Positions 33,601 to 45,671 of a DNA stretch of 64,000 nucleotides are shown here, in pieces. The stretch lies in NCBI GenBank assembly GCA_025345505.1, contig JANVCC010000130.1:9882641-9946640 (forward strand). The letters run 5' to 3'. Numbering within the stretch: the first letter of the stretch is position 1; every line of letters starts with the position of its first letter. A program made the position numbers and the translations under genes. The stretch is from Todiramphus chloris collaris. Taxonomy: Eukaryota; Chordata; Aves; Coraciiformes; Alcedinidae. Under the pieces are notes generated by a model. That model saw nothing but the letters and a program-made list of their open reading frames with translations, was not told where the DNA came from and did no database searches.

Positions 33601-36567
33601 GAAAGTTTCAAGAAATATTTTCATCAATATATTTATCATTATGTGAATCTGCTATTGTAGGATGCTAAAAAAGCAGGACAATTTGAATCATTCTTATTTG
33701 TACAGTTTCAGTGATTTCATTGTAAGTGTTTATTAACAGACAATAAAAAGTGGTACAATGAAGTCTCAAAAAGTCAGGGACCAGAAACCCAGCAAAAATC
33801 ACACATTAAGACATGATACATGATGACAGGAGACAGGCCCTATAACCATAAACATGCTGAAGGAAATAACATGCAGTGTTTTTTTGCTGCCCTTTTGGAC
33901 TTGCTGAAAGGCTATTCAAAGAAATTTTATGTGAAAGATCAAAATAGAATTAGTTACTTAATGATTCTTTCTCCCCATAAAACATAAGGGGCAAAATTTA
34001 TAAACATATTTAAAATGTTTTTCTTTTTGAGAACTTGTTCATTTTGCAGTCTAGTATCATTCCTTAGGAACTTTTTACCCAGAATCAGCTTTAAGAAAAC
34101 AAAGCAAAACAGAAAATCGTGCTTTTGAGTCATTCATTTGGTCAGTGTTAATCTTCTGGCTTTTTCAATGTGCTATGAAGTCTTCAAACACCTTTGAATA
34201 CTGCATCTATAGCATCTGAGGGGCTGGAGCTGTCAAACATATTCAATCACATAGCTGTCTAATGGACCTTGGGCACTGTTGTTCTTGGCTTTTGGACATT
34301 TATTTGCATTTGAAAGGATAAACTTGGCCTCTTTATATGCACAATTCTGCACGCTATAATTTATAGATGCACTTCATAACATTTACATTTGCAAACCAGA
34401 CACCAATATTGAGCAAATATATGACCTTGTGTACCAGTAGCTTCATCTGCTGGATTCCACCACTTGGTTTTTTAACCTGATTAATAAAATTACATATAGT
34501 TATGTTCACATTTTTAAAGGTCTCTTACTCCTGTTTCTATTTATGGACTAAGAGGAGGTTTGATGAACTAGAAGACCTTTTCATGTGAGGAACCAAGCTG
34601 TGCTCCTGTAGAATGTCAAGTCCTTCGACCAGCAGAGAAACAAAGGGAAGGCTGATTAGATTGAAATTGCCTCTTTTCAGGGAGTGGAAACCCGTTCTGA
34701 AACTTTTACTTGGCTAACATATTTTGGCTGATGCTCATGTCCTCCAGTAGGAATGTTACTGTATCTATACACATGGCTTGTGATTTGTTTCTACATCTAC
34801 TTTGGTTTTTGCTACTTTTAATCCACTGGGCAAATATGAGCATACCCTACAACGAGTCCCCAGCAGATGTCAGTTAACTGTAGCCAGATGAATTGCAATG
34901 AGTTACATCTGTTGATCCTTCACCTTTGCTTACCCACTTAGCAGCACAGACTACAAAAAGGCTAACAGACACAAATCTGGAAGCTGAGCAAAGTACAGAG
35001 ATTTTATTCTACTGCCCGTGAAAAGGAAGAATTTTCAGGAATGGCACTGTAAGGTAATATAATTTTATACCCAGCTTTGTGCTGACACAAATGACTACCT
35101 TTAGTGGTTGATGGGAGAGAATTTGGTTGGGGACCTGTCAAGTCTCATCTCTCCCTTTATGCTAGTTAGTGATGTAAGCCATAAATATTTTTCCAATTGC
35201 ATATAGAGTGCACTGAATTTACCATAACTAAAATATTTAGATTACTGGTAGCCTGAGAGGTTGGAATGCTTCCCCTTAGCAATAGATATAATTAACCTTC
35301 ACGTGCAAGTAAGTATCATTCATCTGTGCAATATTTTTGAAAATGTGCATAGCAACTACAGTGATAATGTATTGTATTTGCCCTTAATCATTTGTTGATT
35401 TTGACAGTCTTTGTTACTGCATTGCCTCACTGAGATCTCTGATGTTTTCTACTGGCATATTTTGGTTGAAGCATTTGAAGGGTTAGTGGCTGAAGAAGTT
35501 TGTGTTCTGCCAAAGCTGCATGGGACGGTTGCCTGGTAACGATACCTGAGGCATAAAAAGTATTGCGTCAAGCATATGCCTGTTCCTATCTCTTTTTAGG
35601 GGACAGCGAATTATAGGGAAGATATATCTTATTTAAGGAGCCTAGAAAATCTAGAAGAACTGTCACCTGAGAGACAAACACGAAAAGGAAATTCTGTGAA
35701 ACCAATATATCATTGGAGACCATTTTCAGTAAACCACTGCAGAATTAAATTCAGTTCCATTTTAAGACCCTAGATAGCTGCCATGGGAAACAAATGGCTT
35801 CCAGCTGCATGCTGGGAATCCCACTCCAGCAAGGCAGCCAAGTGCTCTGGAGAGTAGTTAGGCATGAGGTCCTCCGCATTTTGGCCTCAGGGAGCCTTCC
35901 AATATGTTTAAACATGAATCACCTGGACCATATGTTGCTATCTGCAGCTGTAACACTCACTGAACACTACACCAGTCTCCTCTCTCGAAGGGAGATACAA
36001 CACCACACAGCAGCCTGAGAGCTTGGTGACAGGTTCTACACAACTCTATCACTTCCAAGAACCATGCAGCTCCCTGTAGACAAAATTACTGCCTCTGGTC
36101 AATAGTACCCAAATCCACAAACTGACCAAAGCAGTATCAGTAGACCAGATAAGACCTCTATCAAGTTTCTGTCATATCTGGATGGAGCCACTATTATTGC
36201 CTCCTCTTCTTCTCTGCCGTTCCACCATTTTACTATCAGGTTTCTTCCTGCGTCTACCTACTTATTGAGGGTGAAGGGGAAGTTACATTATTTAGTAACT
36301 AATAAAGTCTAAACAGTGAGTTAAGTGACAGAAACTCTCAGACAGACAGAAAGTGTATTTTGCCTGCCCATTTATAAGCTATTACCATGGCTGTCAAACT
36401 GAAGTCTGGAAAACAGTGAGCGTTTGTGAAGACTATGAGGGTCCTTCTTAGACAAAGACCTTTACTGCATCACCAGTTGTACTTAGTTTGAGGATGGGGA
36501 GAGGTCTGATGGTCCCCCAAAAATTAAAAGATTGCTTCAGCTTGGAAAAAACAGACTGTACTACAAA
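30661..36567. other. Unique AT-rich non-coding DNA
   Basis: Nearly 6 kb without a recognisable gene. A poly-T20 lies at 32647-32666 and an AAAT repeat at 31828-31847. An X-box-like GTTGCCTGGTAAC (35528-35540) and a GCATGCTGGGAATCC (35807-35821) are noted as findings. Some of the AT-rich sequence could be conserved regulatory DNA, which cannot be judged without cross-species comparison. Confidence 0.5.
32647..32666. repeat. Poly-T20 tract
   Basis: Twenty consecutive T residues. It could be the complement of a retroposon poly-A tail, but no element body is recognisable on either side. Confidence 0.9.
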
Positions 36568-36735
36568 ACCACAGAATAGCTGAGGTGAGAAGGGATCTCT
36601 GGCAATTGTCTAGTCCAACCCCATCACTCAGAGAAGGGTCAACTAAAACATGTTGCCCAGTACTTCATCCAGTCTTTATCTCAGAGGAACTCTAGTCCAT
36701 AGCTTTAACTCTTTTCAAGGATCTCTTGAGTTCGT
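36568..36735 (-). mobile_element. CR1 LINE scrap, 3' end
   Basis: The antisense CR1 3' end is readable: CCACAGAATAGCTGAGGTGA, AGAAGGGATCTCTGGCAA and GTCTAGTCCAACCCCATCAC, followed by a body that fades within about 130 bp. It is more diverged than the other CR1 copies in the window and contains no open frame of note. Confidence 0.75.
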
Positions 36736-39700
36736 AGAAGCTTGCACTGGCTGACACCACAAAGCCAGATGTGACAATGTCAAAAAAAAAGAAACAGGGT
36801 TTTCTAGGCAAACTTCCTGTTTATTACAATGAGAAACATTTCATTAGAGCTGACATTTTAATGTTGACTTTAAAACTCCAAGTGACAGAGAAGCCAGAAC
36901 ATCCCCTGGACAAATTATTCTAATGATTAATTACCACTTCTATTAACAACAAAAAGGAAACAAAAAAAAAACCAACCCAGAGTATCTGTATTTTTACAGG
37001 AATATTGCATGACTGCTAGATTAAAAAGGTTTATATTGTCAGGATTTTTCCCTTGGATAAATATTTATGGACTATAATATCCATATTTTATACACACTCT
37101 TGGATAAGATATACACAGTAGCAGTCATAGAACAGTATTCTATGCAATTTTAATAATTATTGAATCACTGCTTTGCTGTGCTACTGCTTAAGTAGGTATG
37201 ACAAGATCCATCACAGCATATTCTATAAAGAACTGAAAGGAAAGTAAGCAGTGCTGGTTAGCCACTGTGAAGTGTGGAAAAAAAAAATGTCTCTTGCAGT
37301 GAAGTTTATCCTCAAATCTCCTGTAGCCAGAGTTTGCATTTTCTACATTTTGTTGTCATTAAATGAAATCTTAACCTTGGGCATAAAATGATTTCAAATA
37401 AACAGCTTCTAAACACTAGAGAAACAGAAGGTTGTGTGGTGTTTGTGTGCTCAACTCTAGCAAAGTTGTTTTATTTTTTTATTGCTAACTGAATTTAATC
37501 CAACCTTACTCTTATTTTATAATTGCACATTCTGAAAAATTTGCACTCTGCATTTCTCTGCTTTCATGTCTAGGGATAACTATATTCCATCCAGTGAAAT
37601 GACCCATAAAAGCATAGTCCAGAATCCATCATAACCTAGGCACCTGTCACTACCTTCTTTCCTGACTCCCTCCCCATGCCAAAATACTCCAATCACATCG
37701 ACAGAATCTTGAAAAAGAAAAAGCCTGGAAATATGTTAAAGTTACAACAGCAGACTTCCTGACACGATCTGCTTTTCCTTCTGAAGTAGCTAACCATGGT
37801 TCTACCAGTCTCAACTGCAGACTGCAGGTTTATGGCACCAGCATTATGCTTGTTTTCACAGAGCTGGAGGCTGTATAGGTAGTAATTTATTCCTTCTGGA
37901 AACAACACCAAATGGAGAACATTGGCTATCTGAATTCTTCAGAAATCTGTAACTTCTGAATAATGCTGAAATTATGATAACCTTTCAAAATGCTTTCTTA
38001 TTTGAATATGACCTATACCCTTCTAGCTAAGAATAGATGCTGAAAATCTTCTCCCTAACATCCACAAGCAAATAAGTATCTGACAGTAATCCAGAACTGG
38101 GAAACTCTGTATCAGTGAGCATACCTGCCAGTAGTCATCCTGTCGTCCTCTCCCCATGCCTGAATATTAAGCACGGCTGTGTTGCGTGTCTTTGGAGCAC
38201 ACTGCTGCAGACAGCTCTTGTGACAGAAAACTCTCCAGCACTTACCATTGCTTGCTGCCGGAGACAGGGTACTGAGCTGGATGAGATGGTCTGAGCCAGT
38301 ATGCTAACATCTGCCTTCTCACAAAGGTTCCATAAAAAGAGTTTTATAAATAACGCTAGTAACATCCCCAAACTCATCAAAGGCTCTGAAATTTCACCTG
38401 TTGGCCTTGGTGATTATAAGTTTTAAGAAAATTAATTAAGCGTCCTCTGGGCCAGTTCCCAATGAGGACCATCTGATGAGCTGCCCTGGTAGGCTGCCTC
38501 AGGCCATAGCCAGCCGATCTCTCTGCTAGCTGCATCATCTGCATGCAGTATCACAGGTAGGCAAACAGTTACTTTTGGGACATTAACAGCAGCTAATTAC
38601 TATTTACATTTTCAATTACAGGTGAGTAGGACTGAAGTTCTCCACCCTTCCTTGCAAATTCTTGGGTTATAATTAAAACATCTGCACTGTTTTTAAGAGC
38701 TTCTCCCTCCATTCTTAAACTGCTTAGCAGTTTACCATTAACATTTCTCAGCCGACCACATTCCCCTCACAGCTGTGCTCTCTGTGTATGTGGTGGAGGC
38801 GGTTTAAGCAAAAACTACAGGAAAGCAACACTGTAACCAGCCTGGAATAATACACAGTTGCCAGGAAGACCTAGGGCACTTGGCACTGCCTGAACTGCAA
38901 AAGCAAACTTAAATGCTAAGACAGCTAAGGTCTTCCTTGAGGCAGAATAGAGGAAGACAACAGGAAAATGTCTATGAAAGGTGGCTTCTTAGGCAAGTGG
39001 CCTAAGACACCCACTTGCAGATGGTCGTTCAGACTAGTAATGGAGGTTCCATGCACTGTTTACTCTCCCTGTTTTTTCAATACACATACTGACTAAGATG
39101 TTTTCCTGGCCTCAAATCCATTTCCAAGTATCAGTATTTGGGATCATCCCTAATGAACTTTTTCCCTTTTCACTGACTGTGGTTCTTACTACCTTTATGA
39201 TACAATATCTGAGAGAAGAGGGAGAACTGATTCCTCCATAAAGACATCCAGTAGAGATGACAGAGTTGGCCATTTCAAAGGAAAAAGTATAGCTGTGGTT
39301 CTTCTTGACGCTAATCCTCTACTTTTCCCTCCAGTCTTCCTGATTATCCAGACACGTGCTTCCCTGACACTGGGGAACTGTCACTCATGAGGGGTGTCTC
39401 TGTTTTATACACGCAAGTATACCCTATATTGCTGACTAGTATCAGAAATGTGTGAGAATAGGCAAAAAAGGATGTCCCTGTTTAGATCCTCTTCAGCAAG
39501 GAAAGAAAAGGGTGTCCTTTAAGTAGCTAGAAGAAAAGAAGTAGCAAACTGATGGAAGAAGTAATTCACTAACAAGAAGAATCCAGAAGTGTTCAAACTC
39601 TATGCATAAAAAAATAAGATATATAGAAGATACTCCAATTTTCTAATTCTCATGAAAAATTCAACAATTTATCAATTTCTTATTATTTTGCTTTATATAA

Positions 39701-42700
39701 ATACAAAAAATCCTGTCTTTGTTTTAATTTTGCAGAAAATAAAACAACAGAAATTCAAGACAAGTCATCACAAGCCATGTTGTGGCTTGTTCAGAATTAT
39801 CCTCAAAGAGAACTCTGTAGAAAACAGTAATGTGTGCTGTACTAAAATATGTGGGATTTTTTCCTACTTCAGAATATTACAGCAAATATCTGTGTACAAG
39901 GTCTAAAGTCAGCTCCCAGTCCATAATGTTGCCCTTGTTCATGGAGAGGAATATGACAGCTTTATTTAAACATTTCCAAGTTCTATCAGAACCACAATGT
40001 CAGAAACTTTATAATAAATGCACTCAGTTGTCAGGACCATAAGTTTACCTCTTGGTGATACTATATTAGTAATACATAAAGAGAAATTTCTAAAGGACTG
40101 ATGTTGATGCTGAGACTTAAGTCAATTTTTTATCACTTCTTGACAGATAAACATTTATCTTATATAAGTTAATATTTTTGTTTTCTGATCACTGGGAAAA
40201 AAAACAACAACAACGATGAAAAAAATGAACACAGAAATTAGAGCTGTTTCTTTAGGTGTTTACTTTTACACAGATAAATAAGTTGAAGTGTTTGTATATG
40301 AATTTTATTTACAAAGACATCGATCTATTTGAGTATGTAGGCATATATAAAATATGAGCATATTTTTAATCTGCATATATAAACATTTTAATCAACATTT
40401 TGGATATATATTAACTATGAGACAGTTTTATTTGTGTTTCTACAGTATTTTGGCTTACAATATTTATAAAAGAATCTGACCTTGCTTCAGTGATCAAGGT
40501 CTTGGTTTAGCAGAGCTAATGTTAATCTTAGCACTACTGACAACCAAAAGCAGATGGGTCCATACTGTTCACTGAGGCACTGGCCAGGACTACCACAGAT
40601 CAAGGCTGTTACAGAATCATACCAGTACAAACAGTCTTTCGTAGCTGTATCTGCATCAGCTGGGTGGTAGGGAGGTGTTTCTGGCTTCAATTCTCCTTGA
40701 TGTCACATATGAAAACAAGTTACCCACAAAATCACACTTGCCTCATAAAATTATGTTCCCTTTACATCCAAAACACTAGAAAATGATGTAAGTATTAACT
40801 AAGATTATGTTAGTCCTTGTTTCAATTTTCAGTGAATAAACAAGAAAACATGATAAACTGCATTGTCAATAGGAGGAATTTTCCATCCAGAAAATCCACT
40901 ACACCAGTACAGCAAAATTCAGCAATGTTCTCCCAAAAAAGGCCTTGTCCTAGACAGCTGAGAGCTAGATTAAATACTGTGAAAACTGGCTGGTGTTTTC
41001 ACAGGTCATTTAAAGGATAATAAAGATGAGATTCCCCTTTTCTCCATTCATCATCCCATCTGTATTACTTCTTTTCAAGGCCAGCCTGACAGGCAAATGA
41101 GTTCTTAACCTTGCTCTCTCCTTCTCCATCCGACACCTTCCCTTTTTTTCTTAGTATTTATAATTTACATTATTGCCAGGTATGAAACAGGAGAATTGAG
41201 TAATCCCAGTAGCTGCTTTGCTAGATACTGTGCAGACACATGAAAGAGATAGATGTAACTCAGGCTATCTATAAAAGACGGATAAAAGAGTAGATAGAAA
41301 AGAAATAATTTCCTCCCTGGAGCCTTTTGTGTGTGTGTGTCTTGAGGTTTAGACATCTCAGAAACTGTAATGATTTTCCTAAACCTATGCAGGAAACCAT
41401 GGACTGATTTAAGATCCACTGTCTCACTCTTAAACTTTAATCAGAAACCGATCCTTCCCTTCCTAGTATCTTTAATTTGAAAAAGATCTTTAGTGATCTG
41501 AACACAAGCCACCTAGGCACATTTCTCCTCCTTGTGAAAGATAAATGATGTTAAAATATATACATATGGAATTTAAGTTAGCTTTCGCTCAAAGACTGAT
41601 ATGACAAGAGATTGGGTTAGGCTTCTTTCCTCCAAAAGAGCCTCAGGCTAAACCCCAGGACTGAGAAACCACAGAGAGCTGTGAGACAGCAACAAAGAAC
41701 AAATTCTGGAAAGCAATCTATTAAAGCCAGAAGATAGAGATTTTTTTTTTTTTTTTCCTGCTGGTCTTTATCTGCATTTATTAGTGTTTTTTTAGAGATT
41801 AACTTCAAGGATCAGATTGTTCAGCAAGTTCATATTCCTTTGGGGTTTTGCAACCTGTATAAAAATTGAGTTACCAGTCTCCTAGACTGACATAAAAAGA
41901 TTTCAGTGCAAAGCAAGATAACTTCTTCCACATCTGATTACTTTGCCCAGTTTATATTGTTGGTTTGGGGTATTTTTTCCCAGCCTATTCTGTTTATTTC
42001 AAGAACATTCTTAAGGATGTAAGACTTGTCCTCAGGTTAGTTTCGAGGTCTAACTCAATAGCCTGTCTTTTCAACAGTAGATGCCTCACCAGAAGGGACA
42101 TGAAACTCACTAATCTATGCTTGCTAATTTAAGCTTAAATTTAATAAAATCCTATAACATAAAAGTTTACATCCTCATTAAAACTTTCTTTCCCCCTGTA
42201 GCTTGTAAGTGGTTTTAACTTCCCTTTAATTTTGGATTGCTGGTTACAAAAATCAACATCAGAAGTAAGAATTTCCTGTCAGTTTTCATTCTCTCCTATT
42301 ATTTCCATTTTTCATATTTATAGTTTTTTTGTTTACATATGAGCCAGTCTAGACCTGGTCGGAAATGTATGTTTCACCTGAAAACTAGCTATTTAAACAA
42401 TTTTTACACACTAGCATTACAAATTTTCTTTCCTCTGTGGAGAAATTATTATCATAACACCAGAGTTCAAAGCAGGCAGGAAAAACCTTCACTACCCCAT
42501 AGGATATACCATAAAAAAAATAACACCTCTCTGATGTTCAGTATACCAAGATTGTCATCTGAACTGAAAAAAATACTGAATTTTGAAGAATACAAAGTCA
42601 GGTTACTTTAAATGTTGCAAAACACAGATTTACATTTTATTTACTAAGTGGAGCCCTATTTAAAAGAAAAATGAAAATAAGGGGTGGGCGGGGGGGGCGG

Positions 42701-43405
42701 GAAGGCACTCTAACTGGAAAAATCATGCAGCGTACATGTTTTAGTACATGCTTTGGGGTATCAGTTTCTCTGCCCAGTCTCTGGAAACAGCAGTCAGTGG
42801 TGTGCCAGAAGGAGGATGATAGGCAATTGTGCATCACCAAGGACCATGTTAGTTGCCATTAGCCAGAGTTGCCCTTTAAGTTTTTAATCTGACTTAGACA
42901 ATGAGGAAAAGAAGGATTACATTAAATTATTTATTACTTTCCCCTCTCAGCAATCAAAACCAGCATCCCACTGCATCTGAAAACCCAGAACACAAAGAAT
43001 GAAATACTCTGTTTAACAGCTATAAAGTTAGAAAACATTACCTTTGTCTGATAAAGGCAGATGAAACTAATGATAATAAAAACATTATTACATAGAGAAA
43101 AACAAAGTCGTCAGGAGCAGCCGTTCTCTGGGTGAATATTCTAGATTCATAAAACTGCTCTTTAGCTTTCTAAATAATAAATTGCCAGAGAGCAATTTTT
43201 AAGAAGCTCTACAGGAAGAACCTGGCATAATTATTCCTTCTTAAACAAATAGCACAGGCACTCCAACCTTTATTTAGTTATGGAGGCTTTAAGCAATGTA
43301 CTTTTCTACATTCATTAAACAGAACTTGAAGATCATGTATCCTTTCCCTAGAAGCAATCAGAATCGTAACAACTGCACTATATCTCTGAAAACTGATCAC
43401 CCAGA
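36736..43405. other. Unique AT-rich non-coding DNA
   Basis: About 6.7 kb without a recognised gene or repeat family. Notable local features are a poly-T16 (41741-41756), a GT repeat (41326-41341), an AAC repeat near 40204-40215, a G-quadruplex-like run (42681-42701) and a combined acceptor-donor splice-like sequence at 38600-38628. Confidence 0.5.
42681..42701 (+). promoter_or_regulatory. G-quadruplex-forming G tract
   Basis: Runs of 4, 3, 8 and 3 G residues separated by single bases (T, C, C) stand in otherwise AT-rich DNA. This satisfies the four-run quadruplex rule with one-base loops. GGGGCGGG within it also matches a GC box. No transcript start is evident nearby. Confidence 0.7.
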
Positions 43406-43851
43406 TGTCGAGGAATGGCTCAAGGAGCAGGGTGGACATGAATATGTGGCTGCAAGCGTGAACAAGCCAGCAAATGGGCAATGAACCATCCTTGAGCAAG
43501 TGGTAAGAGAAAGACAAAGTAATAAAACAATCAATGAACAGGCCTCTTTCCCAGGGCGCGCTGACCGAAAGCAGGAGACTTGGGGGGTGCAGAAAGGGGA
43601 AGGCTGTGCCTGCAGGGAGGAGCGAGCAGAACCGCCACTTCCCTGCACTTGGGGGGGGGGAATGGGCCAGGGTGCTTAAGCGTGCTTGCTGTATGTAGAC
43701 CAATCATAATATGTATTAGAGTATGTGAACTGTATGTAGCCACTCAGTAATAAGCAAGAAACATATAAGTGAAGGATAGACAGTAATAAAGTTGAACATG
43801 ATTGTAACTCATATTGAGTCCTGATCATTGTTCCCAGGCCTTTTCCCAACA
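43406..43851 (+). mobile_element. Solo LTR of an avian endogenous retrovirus, class II-like
   Basis: The element is 446 bp, starts TGTCGAGG and ends CCAACA, with TG...CA termini. It is flanked by a perfect 6-bp target duplication CCCAGA (43400-43405 and 43852-43857). Six-bp duplications are typical of alpha- and beta-retrovirus-related (ERVK/class II) insertions. Plus-strand promoter order is clear: CCAAT (43700-43704), TATAAG (43764-43769) and AATAAA (43785-43790). U3 is GC-rich in its middle and contains a G10 run (43651-43660). No internal gag, pol or env sequence is adjacent, so it is a recombined solo LTR. An antisense 141-codon frame crosses it and is not meaningful. Confidence 0.85.
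43700..43790 (+). promoter_or_regulatory. LTR core promoter and poly(A) signal
   Basis: A CCAAT box, a TATAAG box 59 bp further on and an AATAAA about 16 bp after it form the U3/R boundary of the solo LTR. The short distance between TATA and AATAAA implies a short R region, as in alpharetrovirus-type LTRs. The boxes are intact in sequence; whether they are used is unknown. Confidence 0.7.
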
Positions 43852-43937
43852 CCCAGATACCTATCAAATAAACTGAAATTCAGTAATAGAGATTTCTGTT
43901 GTCCTTCGTTAAGATGCAAGTGAGGTACAATTTCTTT

Positions 43938-44252
43938 TTAGGTAGAATCATGGAATGGTTTGGGTTGGAAGGGACCTAAAAGATCTAGTTCCAACCCCCC
44001 TGCCATGTGCAGGGACACCTTCCACTAGATTAGTTTGCTCAAAGCCTGTCCAAGCTGGCCTTGAACATTTCCAGGGAGGAGACATCCATAACCTATCTGG
44101 GTAACCTGTTCCAGTGTCTCACCACCCTCACTTCTTTGTTACATGTAATCTAAATCTACCCTCTTTCAGGTTAAAGCCATTATCCCTTGTCCTATCACTA
44201 CATGCCCTTATAAAAAGTCCCCCTCCAGCTTTCTTGTAGGACCCCCTTAGGT
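43938..44252 (-). mobile_element. CR1 LINE, 3' portion
   Basis: The antisense CR1 3' end is well preserved: GAATCATGGAATGGTTTGGG, then TTGGAAGGGACC and TTCCAACCCCCCTGCC. The body covers the 3' untranslated region and part of the ORF2 C-terminus, ending near 44252 at the CTTGTAGGACCCC part. The 5' end is truncated. It lies between the solo LTR and a CR1 in the opposite orientation. Confidence 0.95.
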
Positions 44253-44577
44253 AACTGCGTTCATTTAAAGTGATTATTTTAAAGATTTTTTTTTTCTAAA
44301 ACAATAAAGTCCATTCATAAACTTCATCAGAATTGATAGATAAAAATTCTGCAGTGACATAAATCCTGGCTAACAACCAAAGTTTTATACTCATTTAGAA
44401 AAATTGGTTTCTACATAAAATCAGGGAGCTGACTAGATGATATCAACAGAAACCAGAATACAATTGCTATTACTAAATCAATTCTTGATTATTACACTTT
44501 CTTTAAAAGGTATTTATTTATTCTTTCCATATTACCTATATGAAGTGCTTCCTATTTCATATTACTTGTACTGAGCT

Positions 44578-45592
44578 ACAGATGTCATTTATCTGGACTT
44601 CTGTAAGGCCTTTGACACGGTTTCCCACAAACATACTTCTCTCTAAATTGTAAAGATATTAATTTGATGGGTAGATGAGGAATTGGTTAGATGGTTGAAT
44701 CCAGAGGGTAGTGGTAAACAGCTTGATGTCCAGATGGAGATCAGTGACAAGTGGTGTCCCTCGGGTCCAAACAGGGACCGGTACTGTTTAATATCTTAAT
44801 GAGTGACAGAGACAGCATGATTGAGTGCACTCTCAGCAAGTTTGCAGACAACACCAAGTTTGGTGTGTGTATTGACATGCTTGAAGGTAGGGAAGCTCTA
44901 CAGAAGAATCTGAACATGCTGGATTGATGGTCCAAGGCCAGTGGTATGAGGTTCAACAAGGACAAGTGCTGGGTCCTGCACTTGGGTGACAACAACCCCA
45001 TGTCTTGCTACAGAGTTGGGGAAGTGTGGCTGGAAAGCTGCCTAGTGGAAAAGGAGGGGTTTGGGTGGACAGCTGACTGAATATGAACTGGCAGTGTGTC
45101 CAGGTGGCCAAGAAAGCCAACAACATCCTGAACTTCATCACAAATAGTGTGGCCAGAAGGACAGAAGTTATTGTCTCCCTGTACTCAGCACTGGCAAGGT
45201 CACCTGCCAAATACTGTGCTCAGTTTTGGGCTTCTCACTACAAGAAATACAAAGTGCTGGCATGCTTTCAAAGAAGGGCAATGAAGCTGGTGGGTGGTCT
45301 AGAAAACAAATTTTACGAGGCGTGGCTGAGGGAATTGGGCTTGTTTGGACTGGAGAAAAGAATACTCAGGGGAGACCTTATTGCTCTCTACAACTACCTG
45401 AAAGGAGGCTGTAGTGAGGTGGAGGTTGATCAGTTTTCCCATGTAGCAAGTGATAGGATAAAAGGAAACGGCCTCAAATTATTCCAGGGGAAGTTTAGAT
45501 TAGATAGTAGGAAAAATTTCTTCCCCAAAAGGATTGTCAAGTATTGGAACAGGCTACCCAGGGATGTACTGGAGTCACCATCCTTGGACCTC
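44578..45592 (+). mobile_element. CR1 LINE, RT core to ORF2 C-terminus, 3' end missing
   Basis: About 1 kb of CR1 ORF2 runs from the reverse transcriptase palm to the C-terminus. The similarity stops near 45592, inside the C-terminal codons, and the 3' untranslated region and ATTCTRTG tail are absent. That is unusual, because CR1 copies normally keep the 3' end and lose the 5' end. An A-rich tract begins about 40 bp further on. Frameshifts and stops break the first half. Confidence 0.9.
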
Positions 45593-45595
45593 TAG
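44578..45595 (+). pseudogene. Decayed CR1 ORF2 reverse transcriptase
   Basis: The frame at 44581-44622 reads DVIYLDFCKAFDTV, which is RT motif A with its catalytic Asp. A SGVPSG-like motif B region follows with frame damage. Motif C reads FADN at 44841-44852 where active CR1 has FADD, so the second catalytic Asp is replaced by Asn. The longest intact part is 170 codons (45083-45595), covering the thumb and C-terminal region with [13 protein letters not shown] and [15 protein letters not shown]. Start, endonuclease domain and fingers are missing. It cannot be active. Confidence 0.9.
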
Positions 45596-45631
45596 TTACT
45601 TTAGGTAGGAGTGTCATAACAATTTCTGGGG

Positions 45632-45671
45632 GAAAAAAAAAAAAAAAAGAAAAAAAAAAAAAGGGAAAAAA
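45632..45671. repeat. A-rich tract
   Basis: About 40 bases are almost entirely A with a few G interruptions. It stands about 40 bp downstream of the point where the plus-strand CR1 stops, but it is not a CR1-type tail. Confidence 0.9.

Noticed and set aside
34290-34400. Octamer ATTTGCAT and palindromic CTATAATTTATAG, suggesting an enhancer
   Set aside because: Such AT-rich motifs are expected several times by chance in 64 kb of AT-rich DNA. Without conservation data there is no support.
41326-41341. Short GT repeat
   Set aside because: About seven units only. Ordinary microsatellite, not worth a separate finding.
43278-43703. 141-codon minus-strand frame
   Set aside because: It runs across the boundary of the solo LTR on its antisense strand, so it is a mosaic of unique DNA and LTR rather than a gene.
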